Of a stretch of DNA of 64,000 nucleotides, positions 35,253-47,921 are shown piece after piece; position 1 is the stretch's first letter, and every line of letters begins with the position of its first letter. This DNA comes from Acorus gramineus. Taxonomy: Eukaryota; Streptophyta; Magnoliopsida; Acorales; Acoraceae. Below the pieces are notes generated by a model. It made no database searches, was not told the origin of the DNA, and saw only the letters and a program-made list of their open reading frames with translations. Where the stretch lies: positions 114,082-178,081 of the forward strand of contig JAUJYN010000085.1 of NCBI GenBank assembly GCA_030737835.1, in the 5' to 3' direction. The position numbers were made by a program, and so were the translations under genes.

Positions 35253-38017
35253 TCCCTCTCAAATCGTCCCACTTGCCTAAATGTTTAGGATTAGATTGAA
35301 CCATAAGAAGATGGGCTGAAATCAGTGCAATGGCATTGGCTGCAAAAGCCAGACAAATACCAAAGTGAACAGTGCAAAATTTTTGAAACCAGAAGGTTCA
35401 ACTTTGACATATATTCATCTCAGTCTTCCCTCTTCTCCTGTACCCTTTCTGTAGATCTTTTTCGTTTACAAAAACTACGGTCATATATTCATGGCCAAAA
35501 GAAGACATATTTCAATGCTAATTCGACTTTTAGATAGCATAACTATATATCACCTATAATAAGATAAATTTAAGGTATCCCAGAAATCACAGACTGCACT
35601 TTCCCTTCTTTCTATCACTAAATACCCTATTTTTGAGAAAAGGAATATATACATATAGAGTGTGATTTCAGGGGTGTATGAGTCTTTATAGAGGCATGGG
35701 ATGTGATATACCAAATTCTCAGACTTTCACTTTTGTCTTGAAAATTATATCAAATAAGCACCGATTTCCCTCAAAATCCAAGTCAAATCTAAACTCCTCA
35801 ATTTCTCTTCTTTATGCGGGCAAGAATGGCACATACAGATCCCTTCAAATCAAAGTACAGAAAGTCCACTATAAATCCAAAGAAACAATAATGAATAATG
35901 TGTCAGACTTTTAAAATCTGATAGATATGGGATGTGCATACCATATTGAATAACATTTTATTTAATTGGCTGCCCAATACTTTACCTATCAGTTGCAGCA
36001 CGTGCATGTATATCTAAACAAATCTATGGCCATATATTCAAGCATGAAGAACTTCACAAGGAAATTGTGGAAAATCTTTTGCAATATTAAATTTTCCTAT
36101 ACTATGAGGAAACCTGGTAAAGAACCACATTTGTAGGTTTTAGACAACCGTTAGGAATTTGATATCCAAAACTTGAAACTCTACAAGCCTGTCATAATGA
36201 GTAAAGATGAAGAACGTTAGATGATTGTTTAATCCTCAAAAGAGTAAAAATCTCAGATGTTAAGCAACCGAAAACCAAGATTAGTTAATCCAAGACAGGT
36301 TTTGATGGGAATCAACACCCTATATGGTACAAATCTAGTGTCTCCAATGTATCAAGGAACTGAATACCAAAGATTGCATTTTTAAACAGCAAAATATTAT
36401 CGATATTGTCTGAATGATGCATAGAATGAATATTTCTTAGAAAATGCAAGCCACACGACATATTTAGCTGTTAAACAAACTTGAAAACTTCATGTTGCCA
36501 TGTGTCCAATCGCAATGTTTCATCAGCAAACAAAATAGTTGATCAAAGACCATTTTCCTATTAAAATTTTTTCATTTAAGTCCTACCATAAGTTACAAGA
36601 GTATGAATAGGTAGACATAGCAAGATAAATCTTGCTCTCATATACAAGAGTTAGATGGGGAAAATGACAAACAGACAAAAGGTGAGTAAATAAACCATTG
36701 AGATCACAGTTCTCTAACATCCAAAATGCCAGGTATTCTAATATAAGGTCATGATTCATCATCTACAATGTTGGATCTTTAAAAAAGTAGATATTTTTTT
36801 GTGAAGAGAACAACTGGTGGCTGGCATGTAGAGCAGGTAATGACAGAATAACCACTTTCTCATCCCTGACAAATGGGGCAACATCACTTTTAATGCCCTT
36901 TCTCTATATCCCTGTCTTCATATACCTGGAAGTATTGAGGGATGGGCAAGGTGGCCCAAGTATCTCTGCATACTGCACATTTGGATGCATTCCCAAACAG
37001 CCCCAGCATTCAACACATGACCAGAGAATAGGCAAACAATTCCTACCACAATCACTATCTCCTTGTGACATCTCAATTCTCATATATTGATCAACAGACT
37101 CACGGATTACAAAAGAAATATGAAGCTCAGCATATCTAGCAAGGGCACTGACATGTATGTGAGTTTCATGCACAGTGTCAGGCACAGCACCTCTTGAAGA
37201 AATAACATTATTGTTGTGAGAACATAATTGTGTGTGCCAAATATGGCCCAAGAACCAAGAAACAGGAATTCCTTCTTTTATTATATTTTCAACAAGTACT
37301 GTCTAAACAAACAACAATTCCACACATACAGGTTCTGAATTATGTAATTGAAAAAGTTCCTCTGAGCGGGAAAAAAAAATACAAATGTATGATCACAAGG
37401 ATGAATTATGGATAGACAGTAAGAAATTCACAAAAATGAAGTTTAGATTGTATGAAATACCAAATGGGAAAATGTTACCCTTAGTCATTCCTGCAATCAT
37501 TTTTGTAGCCCAAACATGTTTTGAATTTTTTAAGAAGGTTTATACTTGTGTAATCAAGTACGTACTTTGACAAAATATGAAGTACATGCTCAAATGAATT
37601 GAATGCATTTCTTGCATTTTCCCTAATGGAGTTTTTATACTCGTCTAACAGAGTATATACTCTAGAGATTTAATACATTGGGTTAGGACTGCAGGAAAGA
37701 ATAGTGTCAGTGCCATACCAAATGAGTCACTGGTTAATTGTATATGCAAAGGAAGAATCAATCTTATTTACTAGTAAACTATATGGCTTGAGAACAACAG
37801 AATGCACAAAAGCATTTGTTGTGTTTATAACCCCATCTTTGTCTTTGTTGTTACATGTTAAAAAGTTCACAATCATACAGTACATGTCTGCAAGCACAAT
37901 GGGTCATCGAAACAGAAAAAACTTAGCAATCAGGATGAGATCAGGCTACCAAATCAACATTCTATCGTACTCCATGGCAAAAACTCAAATTTGAAAAAGG
38001 AAAATTTGAGTGAGTAC
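35253..38017 (-). other. Remainder of the DDB1-like intron; one unrecognised frame
   Basis: I looked for the missing LEELQVLDIKF exon and did not find it. A 115-codon minus-strand frame at 36904-37251 (start HIWHTQLCSHNNN, later CGRNCLPILWSCVECWGC) has several cysteines but matches no family I recognise. It may be a fragment of another gene or chance. The rest is AT-rich intron. Confidence 0.45.
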
Positions 38018-38067
38018 CTAATATTGAATGCCTCCTTAAGCTGACCTTTGTTATCAATGGGTATAAC
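38018..38067 (-). CDS. DDB1: DDB1-like exon, BPA propeller, VIPIDNKGQ segment
   Basis: A 50-nt exon encoding VIPIDNKGQLKEAFNI plus two bases of an arginine codon. Acceptor TTAG, donor GTACTC. The canonical next exon, coding for the LEELQVLDIKFLYGC region, was not found between here and 28395. Confidence 0.9.
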
Positions 38068-38253
38068 CTAACACAATCAAAGAAATTTTCATTATAATGC
38101 ACCACCTACTTGGAAGCTATAAATGCAACTTTCAAAAGTTCATAAAATGCTAATTTGTCAATGAATACACATCATGAATTTAGGTATCAAATGCTAGGTG
38201 CTTTTCTAGACAAAATATGTTCGAGTTAAATCAGATCGGCCAGGGATGCGTAC

Positions 38254-38316
38254 CTTAAAAGAACCGTCATAGAGGTGGAGCCCAATTAATCTACAATCAG
38301 GGTCAATTATGCCTAT
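38254..38316 (-). CDS. DDB1: DDB1-like exon, BPA propeller, IGIIDPD segment
   Basis: A 63-nt, phase-0 exon encoding IGIIDPDCRLIGLHLYDG then SFK, nearly identical to canonical plant DDB1 over 21 residues. Acceptor ATAG, donor GTACGC. It joins in frame to the exon before it (which ends NGQ) and the one after it (which begins VIP). Confidence 0.92.
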
Positions 38317-40037
38317 CTATGTATAAAAAAGACAAGGTATGAATTAGTTATTTATGAATGGAAGACAAGAAAATGGTTGAATAAAAATGTTATCTCAAAT
38401 TCTCCTGAACATTAGATATGATATAAATCAAACTACAAAGTCAAACATTCATACAAGAAATCAAATGAGTCCATATACTTCAATACATGATAATCAAACA
38501 ATATTATTGGGAGAGAGAGGCTGTGTTCAAGTTGATGCTTTTGTTTCGAGGACATATAATGACTTCTTGTTCGTGAGCAGCATTTAATATGAGCTAATGC
38601 GAGAAAGTAGATGATAAGTGGAGTAGAAAATGTGTTAGCAGAGGTGAGCATTTTGGTTATTAGAGGACAAAAGTCCAAAATCATCTAAGATACACTTGTT
38701 ACGTACTGCATGTTACCAATTACACTAAAGTAATTTGAATCATTTTAATGGATTTATTTATAATCTACAGGTTATATGATATTTGAAATATCTGTTTATT
38801 CAAATCATCATTTTCTATTGAACTCTCTTAGTGGTTTGTGTGTGTCAATCTCAAGCTAATGAATATGGCTCTGCTAGGGAAGTGCCTCAGAGATTTTTGC
38901 AGGATCAGAATAAAGTATCAGGCCAGGTGGTTAGGACAAAATATTTCAGAAACAATGGCCAGTAAAGTTGGTGCCATTGTTTTCTTATGCAATGTCGAGA
39001 GTTTACATGTATTTGGTCCTTCTTGCAATGTGGAAAGTGAATAAGTGGAACATTTAATGTGTGGATATTTATTTGCAAGAAATCAATTGTTCTCACTTGG
39101 TTCGGCAGTGGGGAGGATTGTTGGTATAAGAAGCTTGAATGATATTTGGAAAGCGAGGAAAATCTGAAGAAAAAAGGGATAGGAGCCTCAAAGCAAACGT
39201 GACGCAATCACTAGTTCCTGCGTTGTTGGGCAATTTTACAGTAAAGAAATGAGGATGTATTCAAGGGATGTGCTCCATATTGTGAAAATATTTGGGAGAA
39301 CAGTATACGCTTTATCAAGGACTGGGCAATTGTTAATGGAAGTCTGCTGATAGTGGATAAATCATTTCTGCTGGTGCTTTTTTACTAATTATTATTATTT
39401 GTTTGCTGCTCTGCATTTTACTAGGTTCAGTGTTCATTTTCTTTACTTTTTGTTAAGGTAATCTTACTTTGTCTAGTACTATTGCATATTGGGTTGTCAG
39501 TCAGTAGAAATTTCATCTGCTATACTGACCCATTTCTTTTTGTTTTCAATTTGGAGCTGTACTCAGTATATTAGTCAATAAATTTTAGTGGTAGAGTTCA
39601 ATACAAGAAAAAGGTGGTTTTACATGTAAAAAGGGAGTTATACATGATTGAGATGCAGTGGGTGAGGGTGTGTGACTGTGTGTGGTGGTCTTTGAATGTT
39701 GGTAGGTCATCCTATGACATAAACTTGGAAGTAATCTCTCCTCCATGCTCTTTAAAAAAAAAAAGGGAATTATGTCTTCAAGTTCACCTAGTACCAGCTA
39801 TGATCTTTTCCACGCTAAATACCTATAATAAGTTTGTGAGTTTCCACTTAATTTTTTACCAATTTCAAATTTCAATGATCTCCAGCTGAGTCATTGTGGA
39901 AAAAAGAAGACAATTGTTCTTTGAACTCTTATCTTATGCATGACACATGGGGTATTAGGGTGTAATTAAGTCTAGAATAGGGTTTTGGGACAACATTAAA
40001 GTTTGCATAAATTTACATGAGTAAAAATTACATGTAC
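38317..40037 (-). other. DDB1-like intron, nothing recognised
   Basis: About 1.7 kb of AT-rich sequence without long frames, repeats or element ends that I can define. Confidence 0.5.
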
Positions 40038-40089
40038 CTGTCCATTATCTGAAGGTCGACCTACTTGATCTGAAATATCTCCCATTGCC
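40038..40089 (-). CDS. DDB1: DDB1-like exon, BPA propeller, AMGDIS segment
   Basis: Encodes AMGDISDQVGRPSDNGQ, matching the AMGDVSDRIGRPTDNGQ segment of plant DDB1. The exon starts in the middle of an arginine codon after TATGAAG and ends at CAG before GTACAT. The conserved Arg-Ile after SD is changed to Gln-Val. The preceding exons, which encode the N-terminus and the RYKFCVLQWD region, were not found up to 40523, where a Gypsy LTR begins. Confidence 0.85.
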
Positions 40090-40523
40090 CTTCATACCAT
40101 AAAAAGAATAGATAGGTGAACAAAATTCATTTTCTAATTTTCTGTGATAAAATTAATAGATATATGAAATATATTAGTTATATCACACAAAATTTCCAAG
40201 AAACCAAGACGAAGTACGTCTTTCAATCGTCTTTCATCATTTTAAAATTATGAAATGAAGAAAAAAAAAAGCACTTGAATATGTCCAGGAAAATAATGAA
40301 GATAAAATGAAATCATGTCTAATTGGAGGAAGATAACAATAAATATTTAGAATTAGAATATCTTCTACTAATCCATCAATCTTTTGGATGGTGTTTTTCG
40401 ATTCAACAAAAACATATCTACCACGAGAAGAGCATTTATCCGGTGTTTGTTATGGATCCCTTCAAAACCATCAACAACATCAATAGTCACCTCTTCTCTG
40501 ACCAGTGAGTCACTTCATGGACA

Positions 40524-41803
40524 TGTTACCAGCCCATAAAAGCACTGCTAGAAACCCCCTCGCAAGGGAATATTAGGCAGGTGCCCGTTATTAACCCAGA
40601 CTTAATCATGTTCGATTTCCAATTAATATGGTGGGAGTAGTATTACAATACCACCTATGGCATGCCATATTCTATACATCCATACACATTACCAAAAATA
40701 CATGCCCATACAAGAGGGGCTCATGCAACACAATCATTCATACATGAATACAATACATGTATATAAGCCTAGCATGCAAGATATCTACATATTATAGCTT
40801 AAGCATGGTCATACTACTTATCTACACAAGTAGTATAGCTAGGGGGCCCCATCGATGCGCGACGCGCGTCGAGCGCATCCCGAGAGGGGGGGGGGATTGG
40901 ATCGAACCACTCACTGATACCCGGATCGCCGCGCGTCCGGTCTACGAGATCTGCAAAACACAACCAATGATCCATAATTAAATTATGGAACCTCCTATCA
41001 CACATATAAGCTTACTTCATGAAAACCCTAACCCCTGATACTTCCATATTATCACCCAAGACACATGCAACCAACTCCTTGACACTCAACCAAGCAAAAC
41101 TGTTAAACCTGCTGCAACCAGCCCTACTAATTGGTCTTCACAGCACCCAATACACTTCCAAAAATTATGAAATAAATCATGCACATTCTATGATATGCTG
41201 GGATCATAATCCATGAAGACATTAGAACCTAATTTTGCCTCTACAAGCCCGAAACAAATCATTCCCGAAGCAGGTCAATTCCTACGCGAATCTGGACAGG
41301 TCATGCAAAACTGGTTCTAACTTACACCACAGATATCATAATGACCCCAAATTTCATATATAACATCTAGACACATAGCTGATCAAATCATAAGAAGACA
41401 TAATCCTAAAAATATGCCTCTAAATACTAGATTCACTGAGATCTTTAAAAGACCGGGTGCTGCCTTACCAAAACAGGGGAAGGGAAATGGGGAGATGTGG
41501 GGTTCTCGACACACCCACGACCACCTCAACCACCACCACCACTACCACCACCTCATCAGCCACTCCACCAGCCTTCCTTGGCTGAAAACAGGGGGGGGGG
41601 GAAGAGGCATGAGAGGGAGTTAGAGAGAAGGGAATCAAGCACAACAACAACACTCAAAGCTTGCACACACATACCTCCTCTTTTCCTTTTTAAGTCTTTC
41701 TTCTTCTCCTTCTTTTTCTACTTCTATTTAGCACAAAAAAGGAAGAGGGAGTGAAGGAGAGAGTGAGAGGGAGAGGGAGATGAAGGAGACGCCCACATAT
41801 AGT

Positions 41804-41843
<40 letters not shown>

Positions 41844-42596
41844 TAAATGGTGAAAAAGGGGGTGGGTGGGGATTGACTTTGAGTCAACCCAACCAAACTA
41901 GAAAACAAAACCTATTGACCTAGTCAATGGTCTTCTTTGACTTGGTCCAAGTCTACTTGACTTGGTCAAAGTCACCCTTTGACAATCCAAAATCGGTCAA
42001 AACCCGGATACGATTCGGAACTGCCAAATTTTCTAAAACGTTACCGGAATTCGATGAAATTTTTATGAGTGGCTCAAAATGGCACCAGGACTCATAATAT
42101 GCAGTTAGATTTTCAATCGGAGTACTCGAACTCATACAGATAGCTAAAAGTCTAAAATTTTAGCGGCTCCGATCGAAAAAAAGAAAAATTGAAAAACTAC
42201 CAGAAGTGACCCCAATAGGCTAAAAAGTGACACATATATAACAGGCTCACCCTCACTCAACCACTTATTTTTGTTTTATTGGGAAGCATGCGGAGAAGCA
42301 CCACACACTCAAAAATATCTCACCCACTGAAACCTAGTAACGGCCAAACCCGGATGCGATTCGGAACTACATATTTTTCAAAATGTTACCGGAATTCGAT
42401 GAAATTTTTATGGGTAGTACTAAACGGTACCAGGACCCATAATATGCAGTTAGATTTCTAATCAGAGTGCTCTAACTCCCGCAGGTGGCTAAAAGCCAAA
42501 ATTTTAGCGACTCCGATCGAAAAAAGAAAAGGCCCTGAATGACCCAGATGTGACCAAGGCTTAACCGAAATGGCTCCAAATGACACAGGCATAACA
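40524..42596 (-). repeat. Gypsy (chromovirus-type) 3' LTR, minus strand
   Basis: Begins TGTTATGCCTGTGTCATTTG at 42596 directly after a polypurine tract. The left end is taken at 40524 (TAACA on the minus strand), but the alignment to the related LTR at 50085-50365 already fails at about 40558, so the end is uncertain. It contains an internal duplication (about 41990-42190 and 42340-42540), a CA microsatellite at 41808-41842, and the 3' section shared with 50085-50365 and, inverted, 51717-51976. The boundary lies about 430 bp upstream of the first visible DDB1-like exon. Confidence 0.7.
41808..41842. repeat. CA microsatellite
   Basis: An uninterrupted CA run inside the Gypsy 3' LTR. Confidence 0.95.
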
Positions 42597-42611
42597 TTCT
42601 CCCCCCCTTAG
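42597..42611 (-). promoter_or_regulatory. Gypsy polypurine tract
   Basis: On the minus strand, CTAAGGGGGGGGAGAA immediately precedes the LTR start TGTTATG. It follows TTTCGAGGACTAAATTTC, the sequence seen at the pol end of plant Tekay/Del-type chromoviruses. Confidence 0.75.
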
Positions 42612-44412
42612 GAAATTTAGTCCTCGAAATTTAAGGAAACCCAAAGGGAAGACCGAATATAGCAAGTATCACGCATAGACCTTTTGCTCCCAAGTGGTCC
42701 ATGCACCAGACTGGCGCTACCGACACACTGTAATCAAAGAAACGGTCTTAGCGTGGAGCCACTTCTCATGCTGGTCCTTGACCTCGATCCACTGCTCCAC
42801 GAACGACAAATCCAGCTCGAGGATGAGGCGGTCGAACGGAATGACTGAGCAGGATCGTGGACATAACGCCACAGCCATGAAACAAGGACGACGTCATGGG
42901 CATGAGCCAGTTGTGGGGGAAAGGCTACATGACAAGCCACCTCCCCAATCCACTCAATGACGAGAAACAGTCCCATTAAAGAGCCAACTCAGCTTGCCCC
43001 GAACATCAAAACAGAGGGTGCCCTTAAACCCGGACAGCTTCAGGAAAACATAGTCGCCAAACCCAAAGGTAAGCTCTTGGCGACGATGACCTGCATAGCC
43101 CTTCTGTCGGTTCTGGGAAGTGAAGATGCACACATGAACCAACCTGGCCACTGCAAGGTCAAATAAATAACTTGTGGCCCCTCCAACTGGCGCTCCTCAA
43201 CCGTCCCAACACAAGGGAGGTATAAAACTGCGCTTGTAGAGTGCCTTTCACAGATCCATCTGGATGCTCGAATGGCAGTCGTCTTGCAGGCATACCCCAA
43301 CAAATGGGTGGTGCCTCTCCCAACTGCCCTTATCATCGAGCACGCAGGCACTTAGCATGTCCTCCAAGGTCTGAATCGTCCTCCTGCTTGGCCATTCGTC
43401 GACGGTGAAACGCTGCACTTAGATGGAGGCTCGCGCCAAAGCCTTCCAAGGCTGCGCCAAAACCTCAAAGTAACCCTCACGTCTCAACCTGAAATAGCGC
43501 CGACCGGAGTGCCATGAAGACGAACAATCGCGAAGGTGGAAACCCACGTCAAGGCGTTCAGAGACTCAATCAGTTGGATTAGGGAGGGAAGTGCAGACTT
43601 AGTCAGTCGGTCAATGATCACCTAGATGGCGTCGTGACCCGAATGTGACATTAGCGAGTCCGCAACAATCCCTGATAACCCACTCCCACGTCCACTGAGG
43701 AATCTCGATGGACTGACGCTTTCCACTCAGTGATGATTCTCGAACTTTGCCTGAGGGCATGCCATCATGGGGAAACAAGGTCACCCATATCGCCTTTTCA
43801 TCGCACCACTAGCAATCTCAATGAAGACTACCCCAAAGTAGTCCACGGAAGCCCAATAAAACTTTTGAGATCCATGAAGGCATTCGGCGCATTCGTCAAC
43901 CCCGACAGCAGTACTTAAAACTCGTAGTGCCTGAAACGGTCACGAAAGGCCATCTACAGGATGTCCAACTCCCGGATCTCCAACTTGTGGTACCCTTGTG
44001 CGAAGATCGATCTAACAGCAGACACCCGCTCCCAGAGCTGGTCAAACAGATCATCGATTCGCGACAAGGGTAATTGATCTTCAACCTCCACGGGGAGATC
44101 AAAACAACACCTCGAACAATTAAGTCCAGATTCTGCTCCTCGAGCATGGCTGGCGCTCATGATGACACTTACACGCTTGGTAAGCCGCTCAACCGCACTT
44201 AATCCACAAGACACGCAATAAGGGGTCGTCGAACCTCGACAATGCCTATGCGACGTCATCTATCTGATAGGGCGGTTGAGTCCCATCACGAACACTAGCA
44301 TCGCGTCTCCTCGTTTACGACCCATGTGGGGGCAAAACGTGACAGTATCACGAACTGTGCTTCTCATGCCACCAGAGATAGGTCGCTCAACTATAACCAT
44401 TGGAACTCCAGC
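42612..44412 (-). pseudogene. Decayed Gypsy pol (reverse transcriptase scrap, integrase, chromodomain region)
   Basis: Many stops and frameshifts. Readable minus-strand scraps, in order: LTNAPNAFMDL of reverse transcriptase (about 43868-43905); SRRTIQTLEDMLSACVLDD (about 43330-43400) and EERQLEGPQVIYLT of the integrase C-terminal part; then FGFGDYVFLKLS and VRGKLS (about 42990-43080). A worn AHDVVLVSWLWRYVHDP (about 42840-42900) stands where Gypsy has its HVS-LRRY block before the chromodomain. This order and the PPT fit a Tekay/Del-like chromovirus. Large internal deletions are evident because reverse transcriptase and gag-start-like sequence are only a few hundred bases apart. Confidence 0.75.
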
Positions 44413-46993
44413 TGTAATAGCCCGGATCCTCTTATGCCGACTTATGCTAATATTTACGTGTTTGGATTGCAAAATAGGATAATTTTATGTTATTAAGCTG
44501 TTGGTCCTTATTATTCTTGAAGCCTTGCATTTGGTTACATTTTCAGAAAGCACCTTCGAGGCATAATTAGATTTTGCGCTAAACATATGAAGTCTTCATT
44601 TTTGAGTTATCTCTCATATAAAATTAGTTTGGTGTCATTTGGAGCTGTATTAGAAAAGTTATGGCTGTTTTACCATTTCTACCCTTAGAAGAAGAAATTG
44701 CGAGGTCTTCTGTTCGTCGTTATTTTTGATATAGTTGGAGGCTTCTTTTGATCTTGGCCTAGACATGAAAGTTATAGATATTTTCGTTACCTTTCCAACA
44801 GAAGTTGAATCATTTGAAGTGGACTCTCCTACAACAAGATATAGCGGTTTGAGTCGAGGCTGCGCAGGTTATTAAGGAGGGGTACTTTGGTAATTTTAGC
44901 GGATTTATAAATTTCATTTGATTAGGTGAGTCGGTGGTGGTGGTGGTTATATATGTGAGAGAGGGAGAGTCGTCCGAGACTCATTTGAGGGAAAATAAAA
45001 AAGGGGAAAAATTAGGAAAAATTAGGAAAAGCTTCGTGGAATATTTTTCGTGCCATACTGGGTAAGGATTCTTGTTCTTTTCATCGTTATTCTTCATCTA
45101 GGGTTGTTCTATTTTAGTTCTAAATTAAAAATTGTGATTTGGGACTGAAATATGAATTTGTTTTTGGGGCTGGGTAAATAAGAATTGGAGAGTTATTTTG
45201 ATTGCGTTAACTTAGGGTTTGTATTTAGGACATCGGATTTGATTTGGGGGAAACTGAGAATTTCTTGATTATTAGAATTATATGTTAGTATCTGATTGAG
45301 ATTATATTTTTATCAGTGGATTTCCTCTCTGCCTGTTTTAAGAGTTGGAATAGGGTGAGTCCAGTTGAGGTGGTGAATTGCGAGGTAAGTAACCCGATCG
45401 ATATTTGTTTGTCCTACATTCCATTCCACGTGGTATTGTTATAAGTGACCCAATATTTGTGTTTGTTATTTCCAATTCCGCGCTTCATTGTTGTTTCTTA
45501 TCATCTCTGATATTGTTTGATATTCAAAACTGTTTTTATCCCTATTTATTCGTGAAACAACTATTGTCGGTTACTATACTATATTGTTGAGACCCAGAAT
45601 TATTCATGTCACCTTTATTAATTAGAATTGTTTCTCATTGAGGCTTGCTTCATATTTATCCACTATAATGCAGTTATTTGAGAGTGTGATTTATATTATC
45701 CCAGTTCAGATTAGTCCTTGAAGTGTCATTATTGAGGTTCGCTTCGTGATTCATCATCATTATCTAATCGTTGTCATTTATCCTTGTTCTAGACAGTTTT
45801 CGAGAGTTCTAAATCTATAGTTGATTTGTGAGCCTTCCTTTGATCATGATGTATCCATCCCAGTGTCTTGCCATTGATCTATGATCTGCATGGTCGTGCT
45901 GTCCGACCATGAAGCCTTGTACTGTGTTTGTTTCATTGCTTTTATATTACCTCTTGAATTCGTATTCTTGGAGTTGGATGACCATAGACCTTACAGTGAG
46001 GGTTGAGGATTACCTCCCCAGCGCGCATGAGTACGTACGGTCCAGCGAGGGGGACTTGAGAATACCCTGCCGTGCCTGGACGTTCCGAGGGCCAGGTAGC
46101 GATTCCGCGGTGGACGTTCCGAGGGCCACACGCGAGAGGTATAGATGTGGACATCCCGGACATAGGGGCCGAGATGGGGTCATGTAGATGGTCTATCCGG
46201 CGCTTCGGTCATTCAGGAGCCAGAGTTGTGATTCCCTTATCATTCTTGTAGAATTGTGACATCTCGAGTGCCATCAAGGAGTTAATTGACCTTCTTTGCT
46301 TGATGGGTGATTTCAGAGTATGTGCCTTCAGTCCAGTGGTGTTGCTTCTTGATGATATCTATTGGTCCTATCACTTGTGATGTGTTCGTTTGAGCTATTC
46401 ATTCCTATTTTTATATATCAGCGATGTTATTGTTTTCCACTGATGATCATAGAGTGCTTTCATGTGTTATTATGCTTTGACCTGATGTTGACGAAGCTTG
46501 ACTTTGATGTCATCCTTGTTTTCCTTATGCGTGGAATGTCTGGGTTGCTTACTGAGCATCTTTCGCTCATTCTATTCTATTTTCCTATTTTTGCAGAGTA
46601 GAGGCGGGGGTTCCTGGGCGTTGACTTTGTCTTCTTTTGGGGGTCACGTCCAGTTGGTGATAGGTATATATATGTAGATATGGATAATGTTGATGTTTTG
46701 GATCTGTATATGATTATTTTTGGTAGAGGCTGGTCTAGTGAACCATGCCTATGTTAAATGCTCTATATATATGGATGACTGTATATGAGGTGTGTTAGAT
46801 GCTCTGTTTAAACTTTCCTGGGTGAGTTTATATAGGTGATTATATATTTCTTGATGATTATATGTTATCCCAGGGTTGTTACCATATGAGTTTATATAGG
46901 GTGGGTATTTCGATATTTTTTTTTATAAAAGAATGGTGAGTTTTGAGGCACGTGGTGTGCACGTGTCGAGGGTTTGGGACACGGGCCGTCACA
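44413..46993 (+). mobile_element. Solo LTR, 2.58 kb
   Basis: Starts TGTAATAGCCCGGATCC and ends GGGCCGTCACA. It is flanked by the 5-bp target duplication CCAGC (44408-44412 and 46994-46998). No coding sequence, primer-binding site or partner LTR is associated, so it is a solo LTR left by recombination, inserted into the decayed Gypsy element. Orientation is given by TG...CA and the conserved start motif. Confidence 0.9.
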
Positions 46994-47921
46994 CCAGCAT
47001 CTTGCACTCAATGGGCAGATTCATCACGGGGAGTCCACGCTCTCGACATCATCCAGTAGCACTCTCCCGGTGTGGCCTCTACCTGGTAGCCTCCCAAGCC
47101 CACTACCTCTGCCATATGGGCGCACCAACAAGCATAGTATCTGGGAGCACCTCACAGGGCTCTGGCCTCAACCGGGCAGCTACAACGCACAATGATATAT
47201 CGAAGCGACTCCATATGCCACTATGGAACCCAGTCCACAAGCAATCGCCCACCAAGCTGCAATAGGATGTACCCAACCCGATTGTACGCATCACCACTCG
47301 CTACAGCACCTTCCAAGTGAGAGGAAAAATCAATCATCTAATAGATGCTTCAAAGGTATTCCTTGACTGGGAAAAGAACCTTGGGAGGGCACCATGAGGT
47401 CCCGATATAGGATATCCCGACAACCAAACAAGGAACACGGAGTACCCTAGCCCGGGTCTCAACGATAACCCCGCAAGGCCCCTTAATCCTGAGTAGGAAG
47501 GCTGGAAGAAGACATCACCCCTTAATGAGCAATATGCCACATCCTCAAAACTTGAAACTAGTGCCGCACGCGAACTCCATGGTTACCAGCAATACCGATG
47601 CACGGGAAAGAAGCTCCATTTTCGAGACGCAATCCATACCTTAGAAATTGCAACCAATTCATCACTATCATACTACTGGCTGGAATCTCCTACCCAAGCC
47701 TTAATCCACAACAAGGGATTTAACAACTGGCCATGTTCAGTCGACCCAGTCGACAGCTTAAGGGTGGGTCCACGGGGTCACATCCACGTCAACGGATGAG
47801 AGGAGACATGTCAGCAACCTAAGGTAACTTCTAAAACAAGAGTACTCGATGACAATCCAACGACTCATCATCTATACGACTAGACTTAGGCTCTGACAGG
47901 ACCAGGCTCTGATACCAACTT
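46994..47921 (-). other. 5' internal part of the decayed Gypsy element with primer-binding site
   Basis: Continuation of the Gypsy interior on the far side of the solo LTR. No reliable protein motif was read. The stretch ends at the primer-binding site and the start of the 5' LTR. Confidence 0.5.
47905..47917 (-). promoter_or_regulatory. Gypsy primer-binding site (initiator tRNA-Met)
   Basis: TGGTATCAGAGCC on the minus strand, preceded by GGGCCGTGATAAAAGT, the LTR end. It is complementary to initiator tRNA-Met, as in many plant chromoviruses. Confidence 0.8.

Larger units (their letters stand above)
15777..40089 (-). pseudogene. DDB1: DDB1-like gene, incomplete (missing BPB propeller and 5' exons)
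   Basis: Ten exons on the minus strand match plant DDB1, the adaptor that links CUL4 to DCAF/DWD substrate receptors and acts in DNA repair and chromatin control. Exons in order: 40089-40038, 38316-38254, 38067-38018, 28395-28180, 28068-27962, 27781-27673, 26283-26083, 19006-18664, 16901-16617, 16358-15777. Every exon is open and borders are GT-AG. Together they cover BPA from about residue 108 to its end, all of BPC and the C-terminal helical domain, ending in the usual LTRLH-type terminus. Missing: the first about 105 codons, one exon of about 25 codons between 38018 and 28395, and about 330 codons (the BPB propeller) between 26083 and 19006. Joining across either internal gap breaks the frame. 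A MULE and a Copia element occupy two introns. Identity is certain; loss of function is inferred from the missing exons. Confidence 0.85.

Noticed and set aside
41414-41754. Histidine/proline-rich frames
   Set aside because: Low-complexity part of a Gypsy LTR; the sequence is repetitive in composition and not conserved in the sister LTR.
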